From positions 1-34,595 of the forward strand of contig CANJHI010000043.1 of assembly GCA_947474005.1 (NCBI GenBank): a DNA stretch of 34,595 nt, written 5' to 3'. The DNA is from Alphaproteobacteria bacterium (lineage in GTDB: Bacteria > Pseudomonadota > Alphaproteobacteria > Reyranellales > Reyranellaceae). Below, one piece after another: positions 7,297 through 16,390 of this stretch (positions within the stretch are counted from its first letter, which is position 1; each line of letters starts with the position of its first letter). Under the pieces are notes generated by a model that did not search any database, was not told the origin of the DNA, and saw nothing but the letters and a program-made list of their open reading frames with translations. Made by a program: the position numbers and the translations under genes.

Positions 7297-9078
7297 GAGG
7301 GGAACGACGTGGAGTTCACCGCGCTCGGGTGCCGCCCAGGGGCGTCTGAACACGGTCTGCGTCGCTGCCGGATTGGCATAGACCTCCGGTCCCAGCGTGT
7401 ACGGCGCCGGATAGTCCGAGGCATTCGGCAACCCCACGCTGAAGACGTAGACTGGGCGGCCCGGTGGCACGTCGGCCAGGTCGAACACCATGGGGCGCGG
7501 CGCGTAGACGGCGGGTGATCGACCGTCCGGCGCCAGCAGGAAGGCGTTCGCCGGCAGCAGGTGGTCGAGTTTGATGAAATCATCGAAGAAGGCAACGTAA
7601 CGGCGGCCGAAGGCGGCCCTCTCCTCGAGGCCAAAGGCCATCGCGGCGAACTGCTGGGTATAGGCGGCCTGTCCCACCATCCAGGGCAGGATGCCGATGG
7701 CGATGGCGATCGTCGCCGCCCGCTTCCGGGATGCGAGTTGCGGCGGCAGGTAGAGTGCAAAGCAGATCGCCAGCCCGTACTGCAGCCCGCCCAGGAACCG
7801 CACGTGGTACGGCAGCAGCCAGGCGATGATCAGGCATTGCCCGAGCAGGAGGGCTGTGCCCCATCGACGAACCGCCAAGGGTGTCGTGCCGGATATCAGG
7901 GCGCCGATGGCGCCGACCCAGACGAGCGGCGAGTAGCCGGCAAGATTGTCGAACAACACCGCGCTCAGCGGTGACCTGTTCGCGGCCCGTGTTGACTCGG
8001 CAAAATCAGCGAAGACCTCGGGACGGAAGAGGCTCTCGCCGAACAGCCCAGCCAGCAGCGGACCGAAAGGCGAGCCTGTCTGAATGTAGGTCCAGGCCAT
8101 CAGGGGTGCGCCGAGGATCAGCCAGGGCGCGACGGCTGCGACGAGAATGCGAACCCGCGCGCCGCCTACCCTCGACGCGCGGATGGCGAAGAAGATCGCA
8201 AGCAATGCCACCGCACCGGCAACAGGAATGAGCGAGACCTTGGCGGAGGCCGCACTCCACGCTAGCAGCGACACCACGACGGCGAAGCGCGCGGGACCGC
8301 AGGCAGCCAGCAGCCTGTCCACGAGGACCAGGGCAATCACGGCGGTCGCCAGCGACAGGTCACCGAACGCGTGGCTGCCGCCGGTCACGTGGAAGACCAT
8401 CGGATAGGCGCCGACAAGCAGTGCCGCCACCAGACAGTATGCGACTGCGTCGGCGATGCCGTGCTGGCGCAGCAGGGTCCAGCCCAGCCAGACCAGGGTC
8501 AGGCTCAGCATCCAGCTCACGACGTTCGGCACATCGGGATAGCCCAGCGCATGCAGCGGGGCGGCAAAGAATCCGTAGGCCATCTGCGGCAGCACCGCCG
8601 ACTCGATCGGTGCGCGATAGATCGCCAGCCCTTGGTCTGCCACGACGCGGGCCGGCAACAACATGTGATAGTAGAGTTCATCGATCTTGCTGGAGGGAAC
8701 GACGGCTGCCAGGAGATTCAAGCCGGCAGCCACCGCCGCAATGACGATGGCGATCCGCGGGATCGTGGGAAGAGCGCCGGCGTCACGGGTCGGCCGACAA
8801 AAGATCCAGCCCGCGGCACCGCCCGCGAGCGAGACGCCCCAGAGGGCAATCAGAACTGCCGGAGTCGCGGCCTGCGCCATCGCCGCGATCTGGACAGAAA
8901 GGCTGGTCGTCTGAATGCCCAGCAGCACAGCGACGATCTGACAAAACGGTGCCGGCAACTCAGTGCGCAGAAGCCGCAGAAGCAACAGGCCGAGGCCCAT
9001 GCAGCCCGCGAATGTCGACAGGCCGAGCAGCAGGACGATGGGCGCCGAATAGGCGTTCAAGGAGAGGAATGAGGTCAA
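7285..9078 (-). CDS. Polytopic membrane protein, GT-C glycosyltransferase-like
   Basis: About 597 residues with many hydrophobic segments. The N-terminus (APIVLLLGLSTFAGCMGL) starts a run of roughly 12 predicted helices, and the last 120 residues form a hydrophilic C-terminal domain. After the third or fourth helix, a loop with SSKIDELYYHMLLPARVV resembles the acidic first external loop of PMT/ArnT-type GT-C enzymes, which use polyprenyl-phosphate sugars on the outer face of the membrane. I cannot place it in a named family. The start is taken as TTG at 9078, whose last two bases are shared with the TGA of the upstream GT2 gene (TTGA); another TTG lies at 9060. Coupled translation with a polyprenyl-phosphate-type GT2 supports a role in transferring a lipid-linked sugar to a glycan, lipid or protein. 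Confidence 0.75.
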   Translation of the reverse strand: MTSFLSLNAYSAPIVLLLGLSTFAGCMGLGLLLLRLLRTELPAPFCQIVAVLLGIQTTSLSVQIAAMAQAATPAVLIALWGVSLAGGAAGWIFCRPTRDAGALPTIPRIAIVIAAVAAGLNLLAAVVPSSKIDELYYHMLLPARVVADQGLAIYRAPIESAVLPQMAYGFFAAPLHALGYPDVPNVVSWMLSLTLVWLGWTLLRQHGIADAVAYCLVAALLVGAYPMVFHVTGGSHAFGDLSLATAVIALVLVDRLLAACGPARFAVVVSLLAWSAASAKVSLIPVAGAVALLAIFFAIRASRVGGARVRILVAAVAPWLILGAPLMAWTYIQTGSPFGPLLAGLFGESLFRPEVFADFAESTRAANRSPLSAVLFDNLAGYSPLVWVGAIGALISGTTPLAVRRWGTALLLGQCLIIAWLLPYHVRFLGGLQYGLAICFALYLPPQLASRKRAATIAIAIGILPWMVGQAAYTQQFAAMAFGLEERAAFGRRYVAFFDDFIKLDHLLPANAFLLAPDGRSPAVYAPRPMVFDLADVPPGRPVYVFSVGLPNASDYPAPYTLGPEVYANPAATQTVFRRPWAAPERGELHVVPLVRP

Positions 9079-9830
9079 GGACGGAAGGCCGCGGGCAGGT
9101 CCTTGCCGAACCAGTCGGCTCGGCGGGCCAGCAGATTGAAGTACAGAATGTGCCAGATCGCGGCCACACCATCGCGCCAGCCGATCTTCTTGCCGTCTCC
9201 CCGGCTGCGCGGCGCATAGGAGATCGGCAGCTCGACGAGGCGCACGCGCAGGCGGGCGATCTTGGCGGTCACTTCTGGCTCGAAGCCATAGCGGCGCGAT
9301 TCCAGACGGACGTTCTTGATGACGTCCGCCCGGAAGAACTTGTAGCAGGTCTCCATGTCCGTGAGGCGAAGGCCGCTGCAACGGTTGCTCAAGCAGGTCA
9401 GCATCCGGTTGGCCAGATAGTGGATCCTCCGCGACGGGGGCGGCGCGCCCGGCACGAAACGCGAGCCGTACACGACGTCGGCTTGGCCCGCGATGATGGG
9501 TTGGATGAGCCGGGCGATCTCGTCGAATCGGTATTCGAAGTCGGCGTCCTGGATGCCGATGATGGTCCCGGTCGCGCGGGCAATGCCGGCCGCCACCGCG
9601 GCGCCTTTGCCGCGATTGACCGGCTGGTCGATGATCAGCACGTCGTTCTTGAACGGGAACTGCCGGATGATCTGGCTGGACTGGTCGGTGGAACCATCGT
9701 TCACGATCACGAGCTCGTGCGGCTTGGGAAGCTGGACACGGTCGAGCGCGGCGAGAAGTTCCGCAAGGTGCGGCGCTTCATTGAACACCGGAATGATCAG
9801 GCTGATCTTGTCGGCCCAGGCTTTTGGCAC
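9075..9830 (-). CDS. Glycosyltransferase family 2, dolichyl/polyprenyl-phosphate sugar synthase type
   Basis: A 251-residue GT-A fold enzyme. ISLIIPVFNEAPHLAELL opens the nucleotide-sugar domain. ELVIVNDGSTD (near residues 39-49) binds the nucleotide, and IGIQDADFEY (near 91-100) holds the metal-binding DAD. KGAAVAAGIARATG and YGSRFVPG are typical of the DPM1/GtrB-like subgroup, which charges polyprenyl phosphate with mannose or glucose. There are no C-terminal transmembrane helices, so it is of the DPM1-like soluble type. The start is a GTG at 9830, the first possible start after an in-frame stop at 9840-9842; no good Shine-Dalgarno is seen. Downstream the membrane GT-C-like gene overlaps its stop, suggesting the lipid-linked sugar made here is used there. 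Confidence 0.9.
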   Translation of the reverse strand: MPKAWADKISLIIPVFNEAPHLAELLAALDRVQLPKPHELVIVNDGSTDQSSQIIRQFPFKNDVLIIDQPVNRGKGAAVAAGIARATGTIIGIQDADFEYRFDEIARLIQPIIAGQADVVYGSRFVPGAPPPSRRIHYLANRMLTCLSNRCSGLRLTDMETCYKFFRADVIKNVRLESRRYGFEPEVTAKIARLRVRLVELPISYAPRSRGDGKKIGWRDGVAAIWHILYFNLLARRADWFGKDLPAAFRP

Positions 9831-9930
9831 CAGGAGTAACTACCAGATGGGCCGCGATTCGACACCAATTTGACAATCCCGCTGGCCCCCGCCGCCCCGG
9901 CGCATGCTAGCCTCGGCCGAGGAGGACACC

Positions 9931-10932
9931 ATGACCACAGGCACCGCAAGATCCCGCCGACTCGGCAGCAGCGACCTCTCGGTCTTTCCGATCGGACTCG
10001 GCTTGATGTCGCTCTCGGGCGCCTACGGCAAGAGCGACGACGCAGAGGCGATCCGGGTCATTCACCACGCGCTCGACCGCGGGGTCACTCTGCTCGACAG
10101 CTCGGACATGTACGGCTGGGGCCACAATGAGACCCTGCTCGGCAAGGCGCTGGCGGGTGGTCGCCGCGGCCAAGCGATCGTCGCCACCAAGTTCGGCCAG
10201 ACCCAACAGCCTGGTGGCGCCAACGGCGTCGACGGCCGGCCGGCGTATGTAAAGGCCGCCTGCGAGGCGAGCCTAAAGAGACTGGGCGTCGAGGTGATCG
10301 ATCTCTACTACCAGCATCGCGTCGATCCCTCGGTGGCGATCGAGGAGACGGTGGGCGCCATGGCCGATCTGGTGAAGGCGGGCAAGGTGAGGGCGCTGGG
10401 CCTCAGCGAGGCACGGCCGGAGACCATCCGCCGGGCACATGCGGTCCATCCAATCGCCGCGGTGCAGAGCGAATATTCCCTGCTCTTCCGGGTCGATGCC
10501 GAGAAGACGCTCGAGACGACGCGGGCGCTCGGCATCTCCTTCGTTGCGTATTCGCCGCTCGGCCGCAGCCTGCTGACGGGGGCCGTGCGCCAGGCCGCCG
10601 ATATTCCGGAAGGCGACGGGCGCGGCCGGCATCCGCGCTTTGCCGCCGACAATCTCGCACGCAATCTCGCCAAGGTCGCCGCGATCGAAGCGGTCGCGCA
10701 AGCCAAGGGCTGCAAGCCGGGGCAGGTGGCGCTCGCCTGGCTGCTGGCGCGGGGCGGCGACATCGTGCCGATCCCGGGCACCAAGCGGTCGGAGCGCGTC
10801 GACGAGAACCTGGCGGCGCTCGACGTTGCCTTGTCGGCCGACGAGGTGGCGCGACTCGACGCCGCCCTGCCGCCCGGGTCGGCGGCGGGCACGCGCTATC
10901 CCGAAGCGGCGATGAAGGCTGTCTACCTCTAG
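9931..10932 (+). CDS. Aldo/keto reductase
   Basis: NADPH-dependent (beta/alpha)8-barrel oxidoreductase of 333 residues reducing an aldehyde or ketone. The catalytic tetrad is visible: Asp56 and Tyr61 in LLDSSDMYGWG, Lys87 in VATKFGQ, His129 in YYQHRVD. C-terminal cofactor-binding features include PIPGTKRSERVDENLAAL. The pattern (LGLMSLSGAYG near the start, YSPLGRSLLTG near residue 210) is that of the AKR13/YakC-type group. The ATG at 9931 is preceded by GGAGG; an in-frame ATG at 9904 lies upstream of that site and is less likely. It diverges from the GT2 gene across 100 bp. Confidence 0.92.
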   Translation: MTTGTARSRRLGSSDLSVFPIGLGLMSLSGAYGKSDDAEAIRVIHHALDRGVTLLDSSDMYGWGHNETLLGKALAGGRRGQAIVATKFGQTQQPGGANGVDGRPAYVKAACEASLKRLGVEVIDLYYQHRVDPSVAIEETVGAMADLVKAGKVRALGLSEARPETIRRAHAVHPIAAVQSEYSLLFRVDAEKTLETTRALGISFVAYSPLGRSLLTGAVRQAADIPEGDGRGRHPRFAADNLARNLAKVAAIEAVAQAKGCKPGQVALAWLLARGGDIVPIPGTKRSERVDENLAALDVALSADEVARLDAALPPGSAAGTRYPEAAMKAVYL

Positions 10933-10949
10933 GAACCTGTCGATATTTG

Positions 10950-10970
10950 ACGCCCGTCTATGTCGGGCGT
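10950..10970 (+). terminator. Candidate hairpin after the aldo/keto reductase gene
   Basis: ACGCCCG (10950-10956) and CGGGCGT (10964-10970) form a 7-bp stem with a 7-nt loop, 17 bp after the reductase stop and 52 bp before the stress-protein start. No U-tract follows, so it could equally be a leader structure of the next gene. Confidence 0.35.
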
Positions 10971-11022
10971 AGTCGGATTGTCCTCCAAAGCCGCAGCGAC
11001 GGCTGGAGCAAAGGGAGACAAG

Positions 11023-11460
11023 ATGTACAAGCACATTCTCATTCCGATCGACGGCACCGCGTTGTCGGGATCGGCGGTCGACAAGGGACTGGCGCTCGCC
11101 CGGGAGATCGGCGCCAAGGTCACCGTGATGATGACCATCGAACCGGCACCTATGATGGTGATGGCGATGGTCCAGCTCACCGAGCAGCAAAACCGGTATC
11201 ACCAGCATGCCTCGGAGCAGGCGGCCCGACATCTCGGCGAGGCCGCCGCCAAGGCCAAAGTGGCTGGCGTCCCCTGCGAGACCGTCCAGGTCGATCACGA
11301 CCATCCCTACCAGGCCATCATCGAGACCGCGGCGACGAAGGGATGCGACCTGATCGCCATGGCCTCGCACGGCCGGCGCGGCATCTCAGCCCTCGTGCTC
11401 GGCAGCGAGACCACGAAGGTGCTGACCCACAGCACGACACCGGTTCTCGTCTACCGCTGA
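11023..11460 (+). CDS. Universal stress protein (UspA family)
   Basis: Single-domain USP of 145 residues, the usual length. It starts MYKHILIPIDGTALSGSAVDKGLAL, with the Asp of the first strand that contacts nucleotide. Near the C-terminus MASHGRRGISALVLGSETTKVL carries the ATP-binding pattern G-x2-G-x9-G-S, with Ala in place of the first Gly, a common variant in proteobacterial members. ATP-binding USPs act as cytoplasmic stress-response proteins. AGGGAG precedes the ATG at 11023; an in-frame ATG at 10960 would add 21 residues but has no conserved content and lies in the hairpin. The gene is only 15 bp ahead of the Bug binding-protein gene. Confidence 0.92.
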   Translation: MYKHILIPIDGTALSGSAVDKGLALAREIGAKVTVMMTIEPAPMMVMAMVQLTEQQNRYHQHASEQAARHLGEAAAKAKVAGVPCETVQVDHDHPYQAIIETAATKGCDLIAMASHGRRGISALVLGSETTKVLTHSTTPVLVYR

Positions 11461-11475
11461 AGTGTGGAGGTTGGC

Positions 11476-12450
11476 ATGGTGAAATTGGGACGACGCGACT
11501 TCATCGGCGCCGGCATCGTTGCGACGGCCGCCCCCAGCGGGATGGCCTTCGCCCAGAGCTTTCCCACCAAGCAGATCCGCTGGATCATCCCCTTCGCGCC
11601 CGGCGGCAACTACGACGTCACCTCGCGCATCGTGGCCGATCCGATGGGACGTCAGCTCGGCCAAAGCATCCTGATCGACAACAAGCCCGGCGCCGGCGGC
11701 GTGGTCGGCCTCGACCTCGCCTACAACGCGCCGGCCGACGGCTACACCATCGTCATGGCGAGCTTCACCGTGGGCTACGTGGCGCCGATCTTCGCCGGCA
11801 AGAAGGAGATGCTGTCCTCGTTCGCGCCGGTCAGCATCCTCACCACCGTGCCGACGCTGGTGGTGACGCGGGCCGACAGCCGCTTCACCGACATGAAGAG
11901 CCTGCTGGCGGAAGCCAAGGCCAAGCCCGGCACGATCAGCATCGGCCATTCCGGCAACGGCACCACCAACCATGTCGCCATCCTGCGCCTGCAGCTCAAC
12001 GACAACATCAAGCTCAACATCATCCCCTATCGCGGTTCGGGCCCGGGCATCGCCGACCTGCTGGCGGGTAACCTCGACTGCTTCGCCGATCAGCTCACCA
12101 GCTCGATGCCGCACATCCAGTCCGGCAAGCTTCGGCCGCTCGCGAATTTCGGCCTCGAGCGCATTCCCGAGCTGCCCAACGTGCCGACCCTGGGCGATCT
12201 CGGCATCAAGCCATTCGATGGCGCCACGACCGCCGGCGTCTTCGCCCACATCGACACGCCCAAGGCCGTGATCGGCCGTCTGAACGAGGGCGTCGTGGCC
12301 GGCCTCAAGGACGAGACGGCGAACAAGCGGCTGCGCGAACTGGGGGCCATCGTCCGGCCCTCGACGCCTGAGCAGTTCACGGCGGCGCTGCAAGCCGATG
12401 AAGCAAATGTGTCCGAATTGCTGAAGCTCGGCCTGTTGAAGCCCGAGTAG
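11476..12450 (+). CDS. Bug-family (tripartite tricarboxylate transporter) solute-binding protein
   Basis: Periplasmic binding protein of 324 residues in the TctC/Bug family. The N-terminus MVKLGRRDFIGAGIVATAAP leading to AFAQS is a signal peptide with twin arginines, so Tat export is possible. The mature part shows the Bug hallmarks: IRWIIPFAPGGNYDVTSRIVA, then IDNKPGAGGVVGLDLA, PADGYTIVMAS, and PYRGSGPGIADLLAGNLD. Family ligands are mostly carboxylates (citrate, tartrate-like acids, aromatic acids). No TctA or TctB membrane gene is nearby, so it is one of the many orphan Bug proteins. GTGGAGG lies five bases before the ATG. It is close to the D-tartrate dehydratase gene (opposite strand); a shared substrate is possible but not shown. 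Confidence 0.92.
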   Translation: MVKLGRRDFIGAGIVATAAPSGMAFAQSFPTKQIRWIIPFAPGGNYDVTSRIVADPMGRQLGQSILIDNKPGAGGVVGLDLAYNAPADGYTIVMASFTVGYVAPIFAGKKEMLSSFAPVSILTTVPTLVVTRADSRFTDMKSLLAEAKAKPGTISIGHSGNGTTNHVAILRLQLNDNIKLNIIPYRGSGPGIADLLAGNLDCFADQLTSSMPHIQSGKLRPLANFGLERIPELPNVPTLGDLGIKPFDGATTAGVFAHIDTPKAVIGRLNEGVVAGLKDETANKRLRELGAIVRPSTPEQFTAALQADEANVSELLKLGLLKPE

Positions 12451-12470
12451 GCCGGTCCCATATCGGACCC

Positions 12471-12614
12471 ATGACAACACGTCGATCCAGAGCCTTCGCC
12501 ATGATCATGGCCCTCTTTGCCGTAGCCGCCCTGGCGGGATGCGCCACATCGGGCACCCCGCAGGATGGCCGATATCAGACCCGCGGCGGCGGCTGGGACA
12601 ACTTCCGCGGCTGA
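12471..12614 (+). CDS. Small lipoprotein, 47 residues
   Basis: A short frame with a clear lipoprotein signal: MTTRRSRAFAMIMALFAVAA, then LAGC with the lipobox Cys at residue 24. The basic n-region, hydrophobic stretch and LAGC box are all in order. The mature peptide would have only 24 residues, ATSGTPQDGRYQTRGGG followed by WDNFRG. It starts 20 bp after the Bug gene on the same strand; a small hairpin GGTCC (12454-12458) / GGACC (12465-12469) sits just before the ATG. I know no function for it. Small entericidin-like or outer-membrane-anchored peptides have this build. It ends 15 bp from the convergent dehydratase stop. Confidence 0.7.
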   Translation: MTTRRSRAFAMIMALFAVAALAGCATSGTPQDGRYQTRGGGWDNFRG

Positions 12615-12629
12615 GATCAGGCGATCGCC

Positions 12630-13787
12630 TCAGGCGGTCTTCATGACCGCCCAGAGATCGGCCTTGCGCTCGAAGCCGATGCCCGGCGCATCGGGTAGCG
12701 CCACGCGGCCGTCGACGACCGGACAGTCGTCGGCGAAGCCACCGAACGGCGCGAACACCTGAGGATACGACTCGTTGCCGCCGCATTGCAGGCCGACGGC
12801 GATGTTGAGCGCGAACTGATGGCCGCCGTGCGGCACGCAGCGCCGGGGCGACCAGCCGTGCGCCTTCAGCATGTCGAGCGTGCGCAGGTATTCGACGAGA
12901 CCGTAACTGAGCGCCGGGTCGTACTGCAGGATGTCACGATCGGGCCGGAGCCCGCCGTGCCGCACCAGATTGCGGGCGTCCTGCATCGAGAACAGGTTCT
13001 CGCCGGTCGCGAGCGGCGGGGCGTACTGGGTCGCCAGCGCCGCATGCGCCAGGTAGTCGAGCGGGTCGAGCGGCTCCTCGTACCAGCGCAGCCCATAGGG
13101 CTCGATGGCGCGGCCGAAGGCGATGGCCGTCGGCAGATCGAACTTGCCGTTGACGTCGACCGCCAGCCGCTCGCCCTTGCCCACGATCTTCAGCACCGCC
13201 TCGATGCGCTTGATGTCCTCGGCGAGCGGCACGCCGCCCACCTTCATCTTCACGCAGGAATAGCCGAGGCCGAGATAGTGCTTCATCTCGTCCTGCAGCG
13301 CCTCGAGATCCTTGCCGGGATAGTAGTAGCCGCCGGCGGCATAGACCCAGGCCTTGTCGTCGTGCGCGCCGCCGTTGTAGCGGTCGGCCAGGAGCTTCCA
13401 CAGCGGCACGCGCTTGGCCTTGGCCAGCGCATCCCATATCGCCATGTCGAGGACGCCCACCGCTACCGAGCGCTCGCCGTGGCCGCCCGGCTTCTCGTTG
13501 GCCATCATCGCCGCCCAGCAGCGCGCCGGATCGAGGAAACCCTCGTCGTCGAGCAGCGTGTCGGGCTTGGCTGCTTTCAGCCGCGGGATGAACCGCTCGC
13601 CCAAGAGGCCGTGCTGGGCATAGCGTCCGTTCGAATTGAAGCCGTAGCCGACCACCGGCTTGCCATCGACCCTGAGGTCGGTTTCGACCGCCACGACGCT
13701 CGCCGTCATCTGGCTGAAGTCGATGTAGGCGTTGGCGATGTTGGAGCGGATCGGCGAGACGATGTCGCGGATGGCCGTGATGCGCAT
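12630..13787 (-). CDS. tarD: D(-)-tartrate dehydratase (enolase superfamily, mandelate racemase subgroup)
   Basis: 385-residue Mg-dependent enzyme predicted to dehydrate D-tartrate to oxaloacetate. The sequence closely follows, from memory, the characterised Bradyrhizobium enzyme, including NAYIDFSQMTAS, then VVGYGFNSNGRYAQHGL, NEKPGGHGERSVAVGVLDMA and YAAGGYYYPGKD. Expected active-site residues are in place: Lys182 in CVKMKVGG, Asp211 in LAVDVNG, Glu237 in RWYEEPLD, Glu263 in ATGENLF, and His320 in VPHGGHQ. These lie at a constant offset of two from the positions I recall for the Bradyrhizobium enzyme (184, 213, 239, 265, 322). The ATG at 13787 is preceded by GAGG. It is the last gene of a lactonase-MFS-dehydratase operon, 10 bp behind the MFS gene. 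A related sugar-acid substrate cannot be excluded. Confidence 0.85.
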   Translation of the reverse strand: MRITAIRDIVSPIRSNIANAYIDFSQMTASVVAVETDLRVDGKPVVGYGFNSNGRYAQHGLLGERFIPRLKAAKPDTLLDDEGFLDPARCWAAMMANEKPGGHGERSVAVGVLDMAIWDALAKAKRVPLWKLLADRYNGGAHDDKAWVYAAGGYYYPGKDLEALQDEMKHYLGLGYSCVKMKVGGVPLAEDIKRIEAVLKIVGKGERLAVDVNGKFDLPTAIAFGRAIEPYGLRWYEEPLDPLDYLAHAALATQYAPPLATGENLFSMQDARNLVRHGGLRPDRDILQYDPALSYGLVEYLRTLDMLKAHGWSPRRCVPHGGHQFALNIAVGLQCGGNESYPQVFAPFGGFADDCPVVDGRVALPDAPGIGFERKADLWAVMKTA

Positions 13788-13797
13788 GGTCGGGACC

Positions 13798-15024
13798 TCA
13801 GGCGTAGACGTTGCGACGGTTTTGCCGCGTCAGCAGCCAGAATGCCACCGCGCCGTTCATCACGTTCCAGGCGATGCCGTTGATGAAGGCGGCCCGGTAG
13901 GAGCCGGTCATGTCGAACAGCACGCCACCCATCCAGCCGCCCAGTGCCATGCCGATCAGGGTCGACGATATGGCGAGGCTAACGCGGAAGCCCGCCTCCT
14001 TGGGCGGGAAATACTCGCGTACGATGATGGCATAGGACGGCACGATGCCGCCCTGGAACAGGCCGAACAGGGCGGAGGCGAGATAAAGCGAGTTCAGCGA
14101 GTCATCGATCATGTAGACGACGAGGGCGATGCACTGAAGCGTCGAGCCCAGCAGAAGGGTTTTTATGCCGCCGACCTTGTCGGCGATCCAGCCCGAGGCG
14201 ATGCGGCTCACGATGCCGAAGCCCAGCATCAACGACAGCATGGTGGCGCCGCGCGCCGTGCCGTAACCGAGATCGGCGCAGTAGGCCACGATATGGACCT
14301 GGGGCATCGACATGGCGACGCAGCAGCCGATGCCGGCCACGATGAGGACCGCCTGCAGGGCATTGGGCGAAAGCCCAAGCGACCGAGGCGAGTAGGGCGC
14401 GACACTTGCCGTGCTCTCACCGGTCGCCGTGTGATGCTGTGGCGGTTTGCGGCGAAGCGTCAGGGCCAACGGTATCATGGTCACCAGACAGAGAGCGGCG
14501 GCGACCCAATAGGTGACGCGCCAGCCATGGTCGCGAATGAGCAGCTCGACGATCGGCGGCCAGACGGCGCCGGCGAGGTAGTTTCCAGACGCTGCGATGG
14601 CGACGGCCACGCCGCGGCGCTTCTCGAACCAGTGCGAGATGTCGGCGACCAGCGGCGCAAAGGTTGCCGCTGCGCTGAAGCCGATCAGTGCCTGGGCCGC
14701 AGCGACCAACGTGAGCGACGGTGCGGTTGACGCGAGCGCAAATCCCGCTGCGAGGCCGATCGCGCTCAGGATCGCCGTGACGACGATGCCGCGCCTGTCG
14801 ACCACGTATCCCCAGGTGACGCCGCCGGCGAAGAAGCCCAGCGTGTTCATGGTGTAGGCGAAGGAGATGTCCGCCCGGCTGACGCCGAGATCCTGCTGGA
14901 GCGCGGGCAGTGCCACCACCAGGCACCACATGCCGATGCCGCCTACGGTGCTCAGCGTCACGCTGGCGACCAGGCGCCACCACGAATAACGCGAATCTAC
15001 GCCGGACATGTTTACGCTAGACAT
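13798..15024 (-). CDS. Major facilitator superfamily transporter
   Basis: 408 residues with about 12 transmembrane helices and a central hydrophilic loop (near residues 190-215). MFS signatures are present: GYVVDRRG between helices 2 and 3, and GWIADKVGGIKTLL in the matching second-half loop. The build and the final segment (GGVLFDMTGSYRAAF) suggest the monocarboxylate/oxalate-formate-like group. It is probably the inner-membrane importer for the carboxylic or sugar acid handled by the flanking lactonase and dehydratase. Start at 15024, eight bases after the lactonase stop; a second ATG at 15009 is an alternative and neither has a strong Shine-Dalgarno, so translation may be coupled. Confidence 0.9.
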   Translation of the reverse strand: MSSVNMSGVDSRYSWWRLVASVTLSTVGGIGMWCLVVALPALQQDLGVSRADISFAYTMNTLGFFAGGVTWGYVVDRRGIVVTAILSAIGLAAGFALASTAPSLTLVAAAQALIGFSAAATFAPLVADISHWFEKRRGVAVAIAASGNYLAGAVWPPIVELLIRDHGWRVTYWVAAALCLVTMIPLALTLRRKPPQHHTATGESTASVAPYSPRSLGLSPNALQAVLIVAGIGCCVAMSMPQVHIVAYCADLGYGTARGATMLSLMLGFGIVSRIASGWIADKVGGIKTLLLGSTLQCIALVVYMIDDSLNSLYLASALFGLFQGGIVPSYAIIVREYFPPKEAGFRVSLAISSTLIGMALGGWMGGVLFDMTGSYRAAFINGIAWNVMNGAVAFWLLTRQNRRNVYA

Positions 15025-15032
15025 GGGATCGA

Positions 15033-15977
<945 letters not shown>

Positions 15978-16243
15978 CGTCGTTTCCTCGTTGGTTCTTC
16001 ATTCATTCGTTGGCGCGGATGCTACAGGCCCGCCGTCTTTCGCGCTCGTCGTTCTCGTCATGGCTGCCGGGTCGATTGGACACGCTCTCACGTCGGTCCA
16101 GGGATTGCCTCACAGCCTTCAACCCGTTGATTCTTCAGCCAAATGAACCATCGGACCGTATCGTTCCGTTGGACACCGAACGTCGAATTTAAAGTCGCCC
16201 GGTTTCCGGATGACAGGACAATGGGTCGTTGTTTCGAAGTTGG

Positions 16244-16314
16244 TGTCATCCCGAACGAAGTGAGGGACCTTTCGTGTGGGCTGATAAAGATCCCTCACTT
16301 CGTTCTGGATGACA
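16244..16314. repeat. 71-nt near-perfect palindromic element (REP/MITE-like)
   Basis: Two 24-nt arms (16244-16267 and 16291-16314) are inverted copies with one mismatch in 24, separated by 23 nt. The arms read TGTCATCCCGAACGAAGTG in their outer part. Such GTCATCC...GAACGAAGTGAGGGA palindromes are known as dispersed repeats in several soil bacteria, from memory. A partial GGATGACA end recurs at 16208-16215. In RNA it would form a long hairpin and may insulate the HyuB operon from the lactonase operon. Confidence 0.75.
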
Positions 16315-16356
16315 GCATTGGGGTTATGGATATCGTATGAACCTCGAAGCGGTTAT

Positions 16357-16373
16357 TTCCTATTACATAGGAA
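16357..16373. other. AT-rich 17-bp palindrome behind hyuB
   Basis: TTCCTAT, centre TAC, ATAGGAA: perfect 7-bp arms 17 bp beyond the HyuB stop. It could be the stem of a weak terminator or a protein-binding site. Confidence 0.35.
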
Positions 16374-16390
16374 TTAGCCTGTCAAGTGGC

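Larger units (their letters stand above)
15978..16390. other. 413-bp gene-free region with repeats
   Basis: Lies between the start of the lactonase gene and the end of the HyuB gene, both on the minus strand. It holds the promoter region of the lactonase operon, a 71-nt palindromic repeat (16244-16314) and a short AT-rich palindrome (16357-16373). A 65-codon open frame across it (16143-16340, plus strand) is mostly a translation of the palindrome and I do not consider it a gene. The stretch is noticeably less GC-rich than its surroundings. Confidence 0.7.

Noticed and set aside
10932..10958. GGAAC followed by CGTC upstream of the universal stress protein gene, as a second EcfG promoter
   Set aside because: The spacing is 18 bases and the -10 element is CGTC, not CGTT; both deviate from the consensus, and part of it lies in a hairpin.
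16143..16340. 65-codon open frame in the gene-free region
   Set aside because: Its central part is the translation of the 71-nt palindrome and there is no ribosome-binding site or recognisable protein pattern.
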